Source of the DNA: Pseudomonas viridiflava
Lineage (GTDB): Bacteria; Pseudomonadota; Gammaproteobacteria; Pseudomonadales; Pseudomonadaceae
DNA length: 64,000 nucleotides
Assembly: GCF_900583165.1 (NCBI RefSeq)
Contig: NZ_UTKY01000122.1
Span: 181,102 to 245,101, forward strand
Direction: 5' to 3'
A model generated the notes under the pieces. The model was given only the letters and a program-made list of their open reading frames with translations. It was not told the DNA's origin and searched no databases. The position numbers and the translations under genes are program-made. Numbering within the stretch: the first letter of the stretch is position 1; the number at the start of each line of letters is the position of its first letter. This document shows positions 49,736 to 57,494 of this stretch, piece by piece.

Positions 49736-50029
49736 GTGGTAATAGAAGCGATCAACACCGTGCAGATCCATGCGATGGCTGGGCTTGCGCCAGACCTGAG
49801 GGCGCCTTTAGGCGAGATTCTTGACCAGTTGGTGGATGCTCCACGTTGCCTGGCGTATGAGGTAACCCGTAGTCAGGGAGATGATGACGTTTGGGTTGTC
49901 AGCGGGCATTGGAAGTCGCGTTCAGCGATGGAACCGCATTTTATCCACCCGGCGTTACACGGCTTTTTGGGCCTGTTGGAGTGCAGCGCGGTTAGCCGCA
50001 TCGTATTCAATATCTTTCATCTCTCCTGA
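49736..50029 (+). CDS. antibiotic biosynthesis monooxygenase-like protein
   Basis: 97 residues from GTG 49736. ABM-fold features: a ferredoxin-like domain with LRAPLGEILDQLVDAPRCLA, YEVTRSQGDDDVWVVSGHW and HFIHPALHGFL. Quinol monooxygenase (YgiN)-like. Partner of the SDR in redox handling of quinones or aromatic compounds. Confidence 0.78.
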   Translation: MVIEAINTVQIHAMAGLAPDLRAPLGEILDQLVDAPRCLAYEVTRSQGDDDVWVVSGHWKSRSAMEPHFIHPALHGFLGLLECSAVSRIVFNIFHLS

Positions 50030-50043
50030 GCGGAGTTGGCGCG

Positions 50044-50325
50044 ATGCAGTTCAACGAAAACCCCTTGGCCAAGACGGATCTCAATTTACTGGTTGTGTTT
50101 ATGGTGATCTTTCGCGAGAGCAGCGTGTCTCGAGCCGCGAATTTCCTGGATGTACATCAGCCGGCAGTGAGTGGCTCATTGGTACGCCTACGCCGGCTTT
50201 TCGATGACCCGCTGTTTTTGCGTGCGGCTAATGGCGTCCTACCTACTCCTAAGGCGAAACTTATTGCCCAAGTACTTTTGCCAGCGCTGACTTGTATAGA
50301 GGCGGTGCTGGTGGGAGACATCTGA
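50044..50325 (+). pseudogene. truncated LysR-type regulator
   Basis: 93 residues only, against about 300 for a full LysR. The HTH half is intact (LNLLVVFMVIFRESSVSRAA, FLDVHQPAVSGSLVRLRRLF) and a start at 50044 is plausible, but the whole effector domain is missing. The DNA beyond the stop has no LysR homology in any frame. It probably marks a recombination edge of the cargo. Confidence 0.75.
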
Positions 50326-50660
50326 CTCGCCGACATCCGCAGCAGCCGGATTGATTGCGGTTAAAGACGACGGCACGGCGTCCTTAACAGGCAGCTATTG
50401 GCCGGTTTCTGCCTTCCACAACCGGTTGAAACCGGCACATAGCTGACGGTGGCGACAGGCAGAATTCGGTCAAAAGTTGCCTTGCGCAACAGGCGGAAAT
50501 CGGCCAGAAGCGGTAGGTCTATAACAGTGCAGGTGCCGCCTGGTTCTGAGTATTGCTGGAGACGCGGCCACACGCCGCGAGACCAGATAGAAGCGTTTCG
50601 ACCTCAACATAGGGCGTAGGGCGTAGGGCGTAGGGTACAAATAATTTCACACCCGCTTGC
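50326..50660. other. intergenic scar with short repeats
   Basis: No gene. It contains the imperfect copy (50475-50513) of the sequence at 46594-46631 and a tandem heptamer GGGCGTA (three full copies, about 50611-50635). Confidence 0.5.
50475..50513 (+). repeat. imperfect direct repeat flanking cargo, right copy
   Basis: CCTTGCGCAACAGGCGGAAA followed by TCGGCCAGAAGCGG. With 46594-46631 it flanks the TetR/MFS/SDR/ABM/LysR' cluster. Confidence 0.45.
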
Positions 50661-51449
50661 TCACCCGAAGCTTCTGTAAAGCTCCATTGCTTCATCATCG
50701 GAAAGCCCCCGCATGAACAGTTCATAGCTTTTCATTTCCTTTGCCGTAGGAACGGTGAAGTCTGGAATCGCCCGAATTCCATCAGCAATGTCCCTGCGAG
50801 AAATATTTCCCTGAATAATCATGCCGCTATTCATCTGATACTCCAGCGAGCCGCATTCCCGGTTCATGTACCCCACAGTACCAGCCACCATCATCGCGCT
50901 AGGACGCTTCCTGACCTCATGCTTGGCGAGGGCGACACGTAGGGTCTCCAGCCTAATAAAAAGGAAATTGATACGCGCCAGATCGTCCTCCAGCGCCTTC
51001 ACAAGCGAGGGGTCATCAATCAGAGCCTGAACCTCATCCGCCCTTTGCAGAGCTGTGTAGTTGATATATCCCCGGTCGCGTTTGAGGTCTTTGAGCTTTA
51101 GGTGAAGTCCTGAATTCTTAGCAGTTTTGACGTAGCCTTTGGCTTTCTCAATCCACGTTCGCATAACCTCATAAGCGCTGAAAATCCACATCTGCGACTG
51201 AGCGGCAAGGAAGACCGAATCATAGGGGTTGGAGGTTTCGTTGAATTTCGCGCGGAGGTAGTCGTACTCCAAATCCATCACGAATTCATCGACGATGGTC
51301 AGGTTCATCGACTGACTGACAAGGTTCATATCCGTGTTGAACAATTTCAGCGATTTCAGAGACTCACCCAATGCGTATTGGGGAATCTGATCTGGGTGGA
51401 GATAGGAAGGCACATAGTCCCTGTCATGGCCGTAGTCATCGTCAATCAT
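50661..51449 (-). CDS. hypothetical protein downstream of the Gabija-like pair
   Basis: 262 residues (GGGGGGAGGGCGCTC ahead of the ATG). Soluble, helical, no recognised domain. It contains ALAKHEVRKRPSAMMVAGTV and QMWIFSAYEVMRTWIEKAKG. It lies 185 bp after the helicase gene on the same strand and is the last gene of the defence group, so it may be an accessory or simply a neighbour. Confidence 0.6.
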   Translation of the reverse strand: MIDDDYGHDRDYVPSYLHPDQIPQYALGESLKSLKLFNTDMNLVSQSMNLTIVDEFVMDLEYDYLRAKFNETSNPYDSVFLAAQSQMWIFSAYEVMRTWIEKAKGYVKTAKNSGLHLKLKDLKRDRGYINYTALQRADEVQALIDDPSLVKALEDDLARINFLFIRLETLRVALAKHEVRKRPSAMMVAGTVGYMNRECGSLEYQMNSGMIIQGNISRRDIADGIRAIPDFTVPTAKEMKSYELFMRGLSDDEAMELYRSFG

Positions 51450-51634
51450 GAGCGCCCTCCCCCCGTGTGGGATTCTATTATTCAGTTGATCCGCTATCAG
51501 TTTTTAACTCATCAAGGATGTCTTGCGAAATATCAACACCTGGAGACATATTTTGGAAGACTACAAGCCGAAGGAAGGAAATAGGAATGACATGCCTGAG
51601 AATGCCGTGCGTGGTGTTGGGCACAATACCTCTT

Positions 51635-53392
51635 TCAGTTACCCAGCTCTGGGGGCAGCTCAATGACGCATTCGTCGCCGAACCAAGCTGTAATCTGCCG
51701 CAGCGCATTTGGACTGAGCAGTTGGGTAAACAATAGTGCCAAACGTATCTTTGGACGTGAGCACGCCACGTAGAAGAGGTTGCGATTGTTTTCGAATCGC
51801 GCACACTTATCCGCAGGAGGCCCAGCCTGACACCATTCGAGCATTTCAGCGAAGTTGTACTCGTTCCAGCCGCGTCCCAGGACAACAACCACGTTCTCAA
51901 ACTCAGCTCCCTTGACCCCATGCTTGGTCGCGAAGGGCGTGTGCCCATCGATGAACTCATCAAGTGCTATCAATTCACGATAAGGCACCCCGCGCAACTT
52001 TCGCAGCTGCGTAACCCGCCGAGGTTCTTCGTCACTCACCTCTTCCCCAGCAGCCTCCAACCTTTGCTCGTTCCGCACCACGGCATCGGGCAATTGCATT
52101 TGGGGCACCCTGCGGAGGTGATCAATTACGTCGCCAATGGTTCCTGTCAGCCTCAGCTCGTCCAGTGTGTTCATGGCTTCGACCCACGCCACTTTATCGC
52201 CATGCTGGCGGATTGTTGGACGGTCACTCGCCAGGTGTTTGAACATTTCGCCATAACGGCGCTGAGCGTATGCCGCGCAAGCGGGTTCAAGATGATCAGT
52301 AAGGTACTTTATGTGCGGATCTTCCTTTTTTAACCACGACTCATTGAACCGCCCAAAGATCGGTGGAATGGACTCGTAGCCCTGCTCCCGGGCAATGCCA
52401 CTATGGTTGAGGATCAAAATCTTGGTTTTCTTAGGAGAGAAGTCCCATCCTTCAGCGATGAGCTGCGCTTTCAGGTATGAAAAATATGCGCGTGCAGCAT
52501 CGGGGCTAGTATCACCTTTCCAATGCCCGCCACCCTGCCCTGTTCGTCTAACGCCAGGCCAACCATTGGTGTGAAACACCCGAGCCTCACCGATCAATTC
52601 GGGGTCACTCACCATCTGAAGTAATTCCGGCCGCATGTGATTGAGCACATCGACAATACGAGAGGCAGATCGGAAATTCGCGTTTTTGTCGATCACCTGA
52701 AGAGCTTCATGCTCGACCAAACCACAACCTGAACCGTAGATTTTTTGCCAATGATCCCCAAAGAGACCAATCAATGGCCCCTCTGCACGATCCAAAAACC
52801 ATGACCGTAACGCTTCGAAGAACTGCTCGTCCGTGTCCTGATACTCGTCGATGAACAAAATGGGATATCGCGAGGTGATCACCGCCCTGAATTTCTGCGA
52901 CGGTAACGCTTGAATCATCAAGGTGAGCACATCTTCGTGCCGAATCGAGACTTCTTCGTCAGAGACCCTAGGGATGCCCATTTCGTAATGGATTCGTCTC
53001 CCGCCTATGCCTCCCAGAGGTTCAAAGCGCTCTCGCCAAAAGTCTTGGCCACTGAGGAAGGTCCGGAGCGAGCTCTGAAAATCCTTGAGAAGAGACCAGC
53101 AGAAGCCATGCACCGTCTCTGCTCGGATCGCAGGGTGGGCCTGGAAACGAGAGATGATTTCGTCTTTCGCAACATTGGTGTAGGTGATGCAGGCAATCTG
53201 CTGCCCCTGACGGACCAAGGCAGCTCCCCTACGTTCGATCAGAAGGCTCAGAGCCTTCTCCAGAGAGTACGTTTTGCCCGCACCTGCTCCGGCTTCGAGT
53301 CGAAAACTTTGGCCTTCGTCGAGACATGCGAACATGCGTTCTAGTGCTTGTCGACCGGCAATATCTGCTGGGCTCTCCTGACGGTTAGGCAT
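51635..53392 (-). CDS. UvrD-like helicase of a Gabija-like system (GajB-type)
   Basis: 585 residues from ATG 53392, overlapping the end of the nuclease gene by 8 bp. Superfamily 1 helicase motifs: Walker A EAGAGAGKTYSLEKAL (about residues 35-50), Ia ITYTNVAKDEI, II LFIDEYQDTDE, III LFGDHWQKIYG, V HGVKGAEFENVVVV, VI NLFYVACSRPKIRLA. The pairing with an OLD-family nuclease matches Gabija anti-phage systems. It is longer than typical GajB, so a distinct subtype is possible. Confidence 0.85.
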   Translation of the reverse strand: MPNRQESPADIAGRQALERMFACLDEGQSFRLEAGAGAGKTYSLEKALSLLIERRGAALVRQGQQIACITYTNVAKDEIISRFQAHPAIRAETVHGFCWSLLKDFQSSLRTFLSGQDFWRERFEPLGGIGGRRIHYEMGIPRVSDEEVSIRHEDVLTLMIQALPSQKFRAVITSRYPILFIDEYQDTDEQFFEALRSWFLDRAEGPLIGLFGDHWQKIYGSGCGLVEHEALQVIDKNANFRSASRIVDVLNHMRPELLQMVSDPELIGEARVFHTNGWPGVRRTGQGGGHWKGDTSPDAARAYFSYLKAQLIAEGWDFSPKKTKILILNHSGIAREQGYESIPPIFGRFNESWLKKEDPHIKYLTDHLEPACAAYAQRRYGEMFKHLASDRPTIRQHGDKVAWVEAMNTLDELRLTGTIGDVIDHLRRVPQMQLPDAVVRNEQRLEAAGEEVSDEEPRRVTQLRKLRGVPYRELIALDEFIDGHTPFATKHGVKGAEFENVVVVLGRGWNEYNFAEMLEWCQAGPPADKCARFENNRNLFYVACSRPKIRLALLFTQLLSPNALRQITAWFGDECVIELPPELGN

Positions 53393-55457
53393 CACCATTG
53401 CCTCTTTCAGCGGCTATTACCTGGCCGGCAGCCTCTGCGACGGCGGCCATTGCTTGGACAGCTACCTGCGCATCGACGACCGAAGCGCCAACGGCTAACC
53501 ACCGCAATCCTTCTGCGATATATCGAGGCACCGCCCAATTCGTATCCTCAATCGCATATTTTAGAGCGAACTCAGATTTTTTCTGATCAGCCGCATGCCC
53601 ATAAGCCAAAAGCGCTGCATCACCTTGGCCTAAATCAAATCGGCCCAGATTTGCCAGAATGAAGGCATCCTCAAAACTCCTGCCCGATGGTCCATCGGCT
53701 ACCTCAGGTACCTGGTACGCCAGACGCCTAGTTCCCTTCGTCTTCTCTGCCGACGTTTTTGCAAGCAGTTGCGTCGGAGAGATGTTGGGTTCAAACCAGT
53801 CCTTGAGGCATCCATTGCTGGTGAACTGACCTTCTGCTACGGGACAAGCCTTTCGTTTGTTGTCCTCGTTTGGCTTAACGGAATCGATATCCGTCACAAT
53901 CAGGGTACGCAGCTCCAGGAAGGAGAGAAGGTCGTGGAACCGGTGCGCATACGCCCCACCAACTTCCATTACAGTCACGTATTGACTCGCAAGCTTGGGC
54001 TCGCCGACCGCGGCTGCGTCAGTTTTGGCAATCATGGTCGGCAGAAGCAGACGCTCAGATGTGCCTTCAATCAAGATTGCCTTGTCTGCAAAGAACAGAT
54101 CACAGCGCGTGAGCGTGAGGTACTGGTACAGAAAGTCTCTATCCGGCAGGGACACGCCCCCCATCCCCTGCCTGAGGTCCTTGATTTTGGACTGCCGGAT
54201 ACCGTGTTCATCGGCCGCTGACAAGAAGTAACGCATGGTTTCAAAGCGCGCCTCGTTGGCCATATGCGGAGAGTGAGTGGAAATCAAAAACTGCACTGGC
54301 CATGGCCGACTTTCGTTCAGCTGCTTCTCAAACTCCCCTTTGATCAGATGGAGCTGACGGATGAAGACCTCCTGCATCTGGGGATGCAAGTGTGCTTCAG
54401 GCTCTTCGATGAAAATGAGGTGGACACTTGCCGCTGCTGGCGTTGCCTGGAACTCCCTGAAAAATTTCAGCAACTGAAGAAGGATGTATACCAGGTTGCG
54501 GACGCCTAAACCGTTGTAGCTCTCCGGCAAAGTCAGTCCATTTACGCCCCGATACCTAACCTGCGTATGGTCTTTAAGCAGCCGCTCGACATCGAAGGTC
54601 GTGACGGTAGTAAGGCCGGGATCATCGAGCCCCGGGTATCCAAACAGCTCGAATGTCGGGAGTAGGGATGTCAGGCCAGCATTGAAGCCGTCATGAAGAT
54701 CCTTCTGAATTTTTTCAACGGCACCGTGAAGCTGTTCAGCGGTTGTGCGCTTTTGAGGATCAGTCGGATCCGTCAAGGCGGACTGGAAAAGCACCTCAAC
54801 CACTTTGCCAAGAACATCGCGTTCCCGATGGGTGTCATCGTCCAGTCCGCGTTGCGCATTGATGAATCCTCCGCGGATCAGGGTGGTGAGAGATCTGAGT
54901 TCAAGATCCTTTCGATTCGTGGGGTCGTTAGGGTCGACAGCTTCAAGTCGAGCCTCGTAAGACGATGCTAGGCGTACCTTGATCAGGTTAAAAAACGCAG
55001 ACCGCTCGAGTTGTTCATCTCCGGGCAGTGGAATTGCCTCGAACAATGAATCCAGAGCTGTAGGCTTCGGCCCATATGTGAGGACGATGCGCGCACACGA
55101 ACAATCTGGATCAAGATCCACAATGCACTCGCTGAGCGAACCTAGATCCGGCGCGTTGATGTCGTAAGAAATGTCCAGCGTGACTTGGACCGCTGGAAGC
55201 ATGGCTGCGACGTCGGCACGGGGAACACCATTATGCAACGCATCAAATGCTGTCCAAAACCGCTCGTGGCAGCCGAGGGAAAAATCCTCCAATTTGAAAG
55301 AGGGCGCCCTGTCCGAGAGTAGCCGACGAAACACCTCGGCAATAGACGTTTTGCCACAATTGTTCCGCCCGACAATCAAAGTGGTTCCAGCTTCAAGCCC
55401 AAGACTGACGTCTTGAAGCAACCTGAAATTCTGAATTTCAACGCGCTCGATCTGCAT
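53385..55457 (-). CDS. OLD-family ATPase/TOPRIM nuclease (GajA-type)
   Basis: 690 residues from ATG 55457 (TAGGGACATC ahead). The ABC-type ATPase has Walker A IVGRNNCGKTS, signature region YNGLGVRNLVYILL, Walker B IFIEEPEAHLHPQ and H-loop STHSPHMANEA. TOPRIM half has LIEGTSERLLLP and IVTDIDS. Class 2 OLD nucleases paired with a UvrD-like helicase define Gabija, in which nucleotide depletion releases DNA nicking. It is longer than typical GajA (about 580 residues), with an extra C-terminal region. Confidence 0.87.
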   Translation of the reverse strand: MQIERVEIQNFRLLQDVSLGLEAGTTLIVGRNNCGKTSIAEVFRRLLSDRAPSFKLEDFSLGCHERFWTAFDALHNGVPRADVAAMLPAVQVTLDISYDINAPDLGSLSECIVDLDPDCSCARIVLTYGPKPTALDSLFEAIPLPGDEQLERSAFFNLIKVRLASSYEARLEAVDPNDPTNRKDLELRSLTTLIRGGFINAQRGLDDDTHRERDVLGKVVEVLFQSALTDPTDPQKRTTAEQLHGAVEKIQKDLHDGFNAGLTSLLPTFELFGYPGLDDPGLTTVTTFDVERLLKDHTQVRYRGVNGLTLPESYNGLGVRNLVYILLQLLKFFREFQATPAAASVHLIFIEEPEAHLHPQMQEVFIRQLHLIKGEFEKQLNESRPWPVQFLISTHSPHMANEARFETMRYFLSAADEHGIRQSKIKDLRQGMGGVSLPDRDFLYQYLTLTRCDLFFADKAILIEGTSERLLLPTMIAKTDAAAVGEPKLASQYVTVMEVGGAYAHRFHDLLSFLELRTLIVTDIDSVKPNEDNKRKACPVAEGQFTSNGCLKDWFEPNISPTQLLAKTSAEKTKGTRRLAYQVPEVADGPSGRSFEDAFILANLGRFDLGQGDAALLAYGHAADQKKSEFALKYAIEDTNWAVPRYIAEGLRWLAVGASVVDAQVAVQAMAAVAEAAGQVIAAERGNGDA

Positions 55458-55700
55458 GATGTCCCTACCGTGAAATCGTATGGCCATCAATGTAGATGCA
55501 AACGCAGAGTAGTCAATACCGACTCAAAAATGCACTCTGACCTCGACGATTAAAGTTCTCTTGGCCCCAACCACATCCACTGGCAGTCAGGTTACTCCGT
55601 AGTTTGAATAGAACGACTTGCGGAAGCATCATCGCGGCTCTCAATCGGAACACCCGAATCCTGGCTAGCCGTTAGCGGATAACCATCCGCTTCGGATCCA

Positions 55701-55854
55701 GAGTGTGTAAAAACGCGTCGTCAAAACTGAAGTGCGCGCGTCTAGGTAAATCTGAAATTTCTCGGCATGTCAGCAGATATGGATTTCGCGCAAATGCGCG
55801 ATTTTCAATCCAGTTTTGAGTACCTGTCGCGCTCGAAAACGTTTTTACACAGCC
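55701..55854. repeat. fused insertion-sequence ends or MITE
   Basis: A 154-bp segment starting GAGTGTGTAAAAACG and ending CGTTTTTACACAGCC, with inner matching TCAAAACTG/CAGTTTTGA. These are the terminal sequences of an IS1182-like Pseudomonas element, with no transposase between. Either an internal deletion derivative or a MITE. Confidence 0.5.
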
Positions 55855-55856
55855 TT

Positions 55857-55931
55857 GTGTCGATAGCGGCCGTTCTGGGCGAACGCTTCATCAATGCTGT
55901 ACACATCGACCGTCGGCACCATCGCCTTGAT
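55857..55931 (-). pseudogene. fragment of a Y-family DNA polymerase (umuC-like)
   Basis: A 25-residue frame on the minus strand contains PTVDVYSIDEAF, the metal-binding signature of UmuC/DinB polymerases. Nothing on either side continues the gene. It sits directly beside a methylase fragment, so the DNA is a mosaic of broken genes. Confidence 0.55.
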
Positions 55932-55956
55932 CAAGCAGCGGCGAACTCGATTCGCA

Positions 55957-56095
55957 TCAGATGATGGCCGGGCCAGTAGTCGAGGTGCGCCGAGTCTGCC
56001 CAGTGACCGTGCTGGCGATGGGATGATGCTGCAGATAGAAAGATCGGGCGGCGCGCTGAATGTCGGTGAGGGTTTTGCGGCCGGTCATCTTCTTA
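55957..56095 (-). pseudogene. C-terminal fragment of a D12-class adenine methylase (dam-like)
   Basis: A minus-strand frame contains TGRKTLTDIQRAARSFYLQ, a typical segment of D12-class N6-adenine methyltransferases, then ends in a stop about 27 residues later. No catalytic DPPY is present. A gene remnant. Confidence 0.5.
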
Positions 56096-56246
56096 CATAC
56101 GCCACATCATGCGAATCAGTACCAAGCTGTCGCTGGTTCACACGAAGCTTGCAAGATTCAGAATAGCCGTGGGAGTAAATGTGGGAGTATTTTTTCGGCG
56201 TGAAAAAGCCCAACCTTTTCAGATTGGGCTAAGTCATTGAAAAATA

Positions 56247-56298
56247 TGGTCGGGACGGAGTGATTCGAACACTCGACCCCTAGCACCCCATGCAAGGG
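56247..56298 (-). other. tRNA-Pro 3'-end fragment (attachment-site relic)
   Basis: On the minus strand the segment reads as the anticodon-to-CCA half of a proline tRNA (GGG anticodon in CATGGGGTGC, T-arm GAGTGTTCGAATCACTC, acceptor CGTCCCG, ACCA). One base disrupts the anticodon stem, and the 5' half is missing. A U-rich hairpin terminator (AGCCCAA/TTGGGCT) follows, as at a real tRNA 3' flank. This is the usual footprint of an island integrated at tRNA-Pro. Confidence 0.55.
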
Positions 56299-57002
56299 GT
56301 GTTTTCGGCACCTCTGACAATATCAGCTCAATGCATTTTTCGACCTACTGGAAACGCAACACGCCAAAGGGCACCGGCACCAGGGCTCTGGCCATTCCAC
56401 CCGGCGATTGCAGCCCGAGGGTGGTGTCGGTTTCCGGTCCATCTCGGCATCACGATCTTGGCGATAGTGGACGGCGCCATCATCATGTGGCCGAGCGCGG
56501 CAAGTTGCGGCTTGCGCAAACCAAGCGTCCGGGTTTCCCGAGCGGCCAAGTTGAAATTGAATTAATGCAACTGCCAGCGAACGACGGAAGCGGTGTAGTC
56601 CTACCAGGCGCTTGGTGCCCTGCCCTGGGCAACTAATCTTCGAGGCATCCCCGTGCAAGCCGAGCCTGACGTACACTGAAAGCCATCGACGACCACCCTG
56701 CTCCGCCTCAGAGATCGCCAATCTCGATCGCCCGCATATCCCCGCGCTACTGGGGGCAAAACTGGGGGCATATTTTAGTTTTTCCGCCCTGAAAATACTG
56801 CGCTAGAGCCCAGTCAAAATGTTTTTTGGCGACCCTGAGAGTCTTTAGTCGCCGCCGGATAGGCTGTTCGGCTGATCATTTCTGCCTATCCACAAACCAT
56901 GGAGCTCCATTCACTTCCAGTGGATTGCTACATTGGGGGCATATTTGAGGGCATGCTATGGATGGTTTGAAAAGGATGCCCCCAGCCTGAGGCCAAGCAG
57001 GT

Positions 57003-57105
57003 TATAGATGACGATGGGTGGACTGAGGGTGATATGAACCCTCGACTCTACCCCGTCTCAATGACCGAGCCGTAGTGAGCTCACCACCCACCAAGCAGGA
57101 CAAAT
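57003..57105 (-). other. degenerate tRNA-like sequence upstream of hxsD
   Basis: On the minus strand GGGTGG pairs with CCACCC, GAGC with GCTC, and AGGGT with ACCCT around TCATATC, giving acceptor-, D- and T-like arms in the right order over about 78 nt. The T-loop lacks TTCGA and the anticodon arm is poor, so it is not a working tRNA. It could be a decayed attachment site or an hxs leader structure. Confidence 0.3.
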
Positions 57106-57194
57106 GCGTGCAAATGTAAAAAATTATGATGGCATAATGCCTCGTCAACCGGCAAAATCCACACGTTCCCAACGGATTTGAAGGATCGGTTCCG

Positions 57195-57494
57195 ATGACA
57201 TGGCCAGTCACGCTGAAACTCGACAGCGCAGCCTACCCGCTCAGCGTGGTGCAACGCGCCGCTTATTCCCTGGCCGACACTGTCACGATCCAGGTCGGTA
57301 TTGAAGCCAATCAGATAAGCCTCACGGCCCACCCCGCTGAATCAAGGCTAACGCTTTCCCCCGGGCAGGCTCACTCGCTGATCCTTCAGCATCTGAACGA
57401 CTTCGCCCTACGCGACCATATCAACCGCGAAACAGTAGGGCTGCGCGAGGTCCTGGCTCGAGCCGCTCTCGCTGGATGTGGGATTTCCCAGTGA
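57195..57494 (+). CDS. hxsD: His-Xaa-Ser system protein HxsD
   Basis: 99 residues, small and soluble, with the segment YPLSVVQRAAYSLADTVTIQ typical of HxsD. In known Hxs loci this protein is encoded with the radical SAM enzymes and may act like a peptide-binding partner. Overlaps hxsB by 19 bp. AAGGA lies ahead of the ATG. Confidence 0.8.
   Translation: MTWPVTLKLDSAAYPLSVVQRAAYSLADTVTIQVGIEANQISLTAHPAESRLTLSPGQAHSLILQHLNDFALRDHINRETVGLREVLARAALAGCGISQ

Larger units (their letters stand above)
55458..57194. other. scar zone without intact genes
   Basis: 1.7 kb between the Gabija-like pair and hxsD. It holds the fused IS ends, the umuC and methylase fragments, the tRNA-Pro fragment and tRNA-like DNA at 57003-57105. 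GGGGGCATATTT motifs at 56735-56775 and 56935-56955 are often seen next to island integrase genes in Pseudomonas. No complete gene was recognised. It looks like the meeting point of two or more islands. Confidence 0.5.

Noticed and set aside
50611..50635. CRISPR-like repeat
   Set aside because: It is only a tandem heptamer (GGGCGTA) without spacers or cas genes.
51478..51963. 161-residue minus-strand reading frame
   Set aside because: Overlaps the helicase gene end in another frame. It has the composition of a shadow.
56323..56721. 132-residue minus-strand and 101-residue plus-strand frames in the scar zone
   Set aside because: No ribosome sites, no family features, and both strands open in GC-rich DNA, so neither can be supported as a gene.
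57003..57105. Functional tRNA gene
   Set aside because: The T-loop and anticodon arm do not fit a working tRNA, so it is kept only as a tRNA-like curiosity.
44743..57194. ICE integrase and attachment end near the relaxase
   Set aside because: No integrase gene is present in this stretch. Only cargo and scar DNA follow the relaxase, so the ICE end cannot be fixed from this window.
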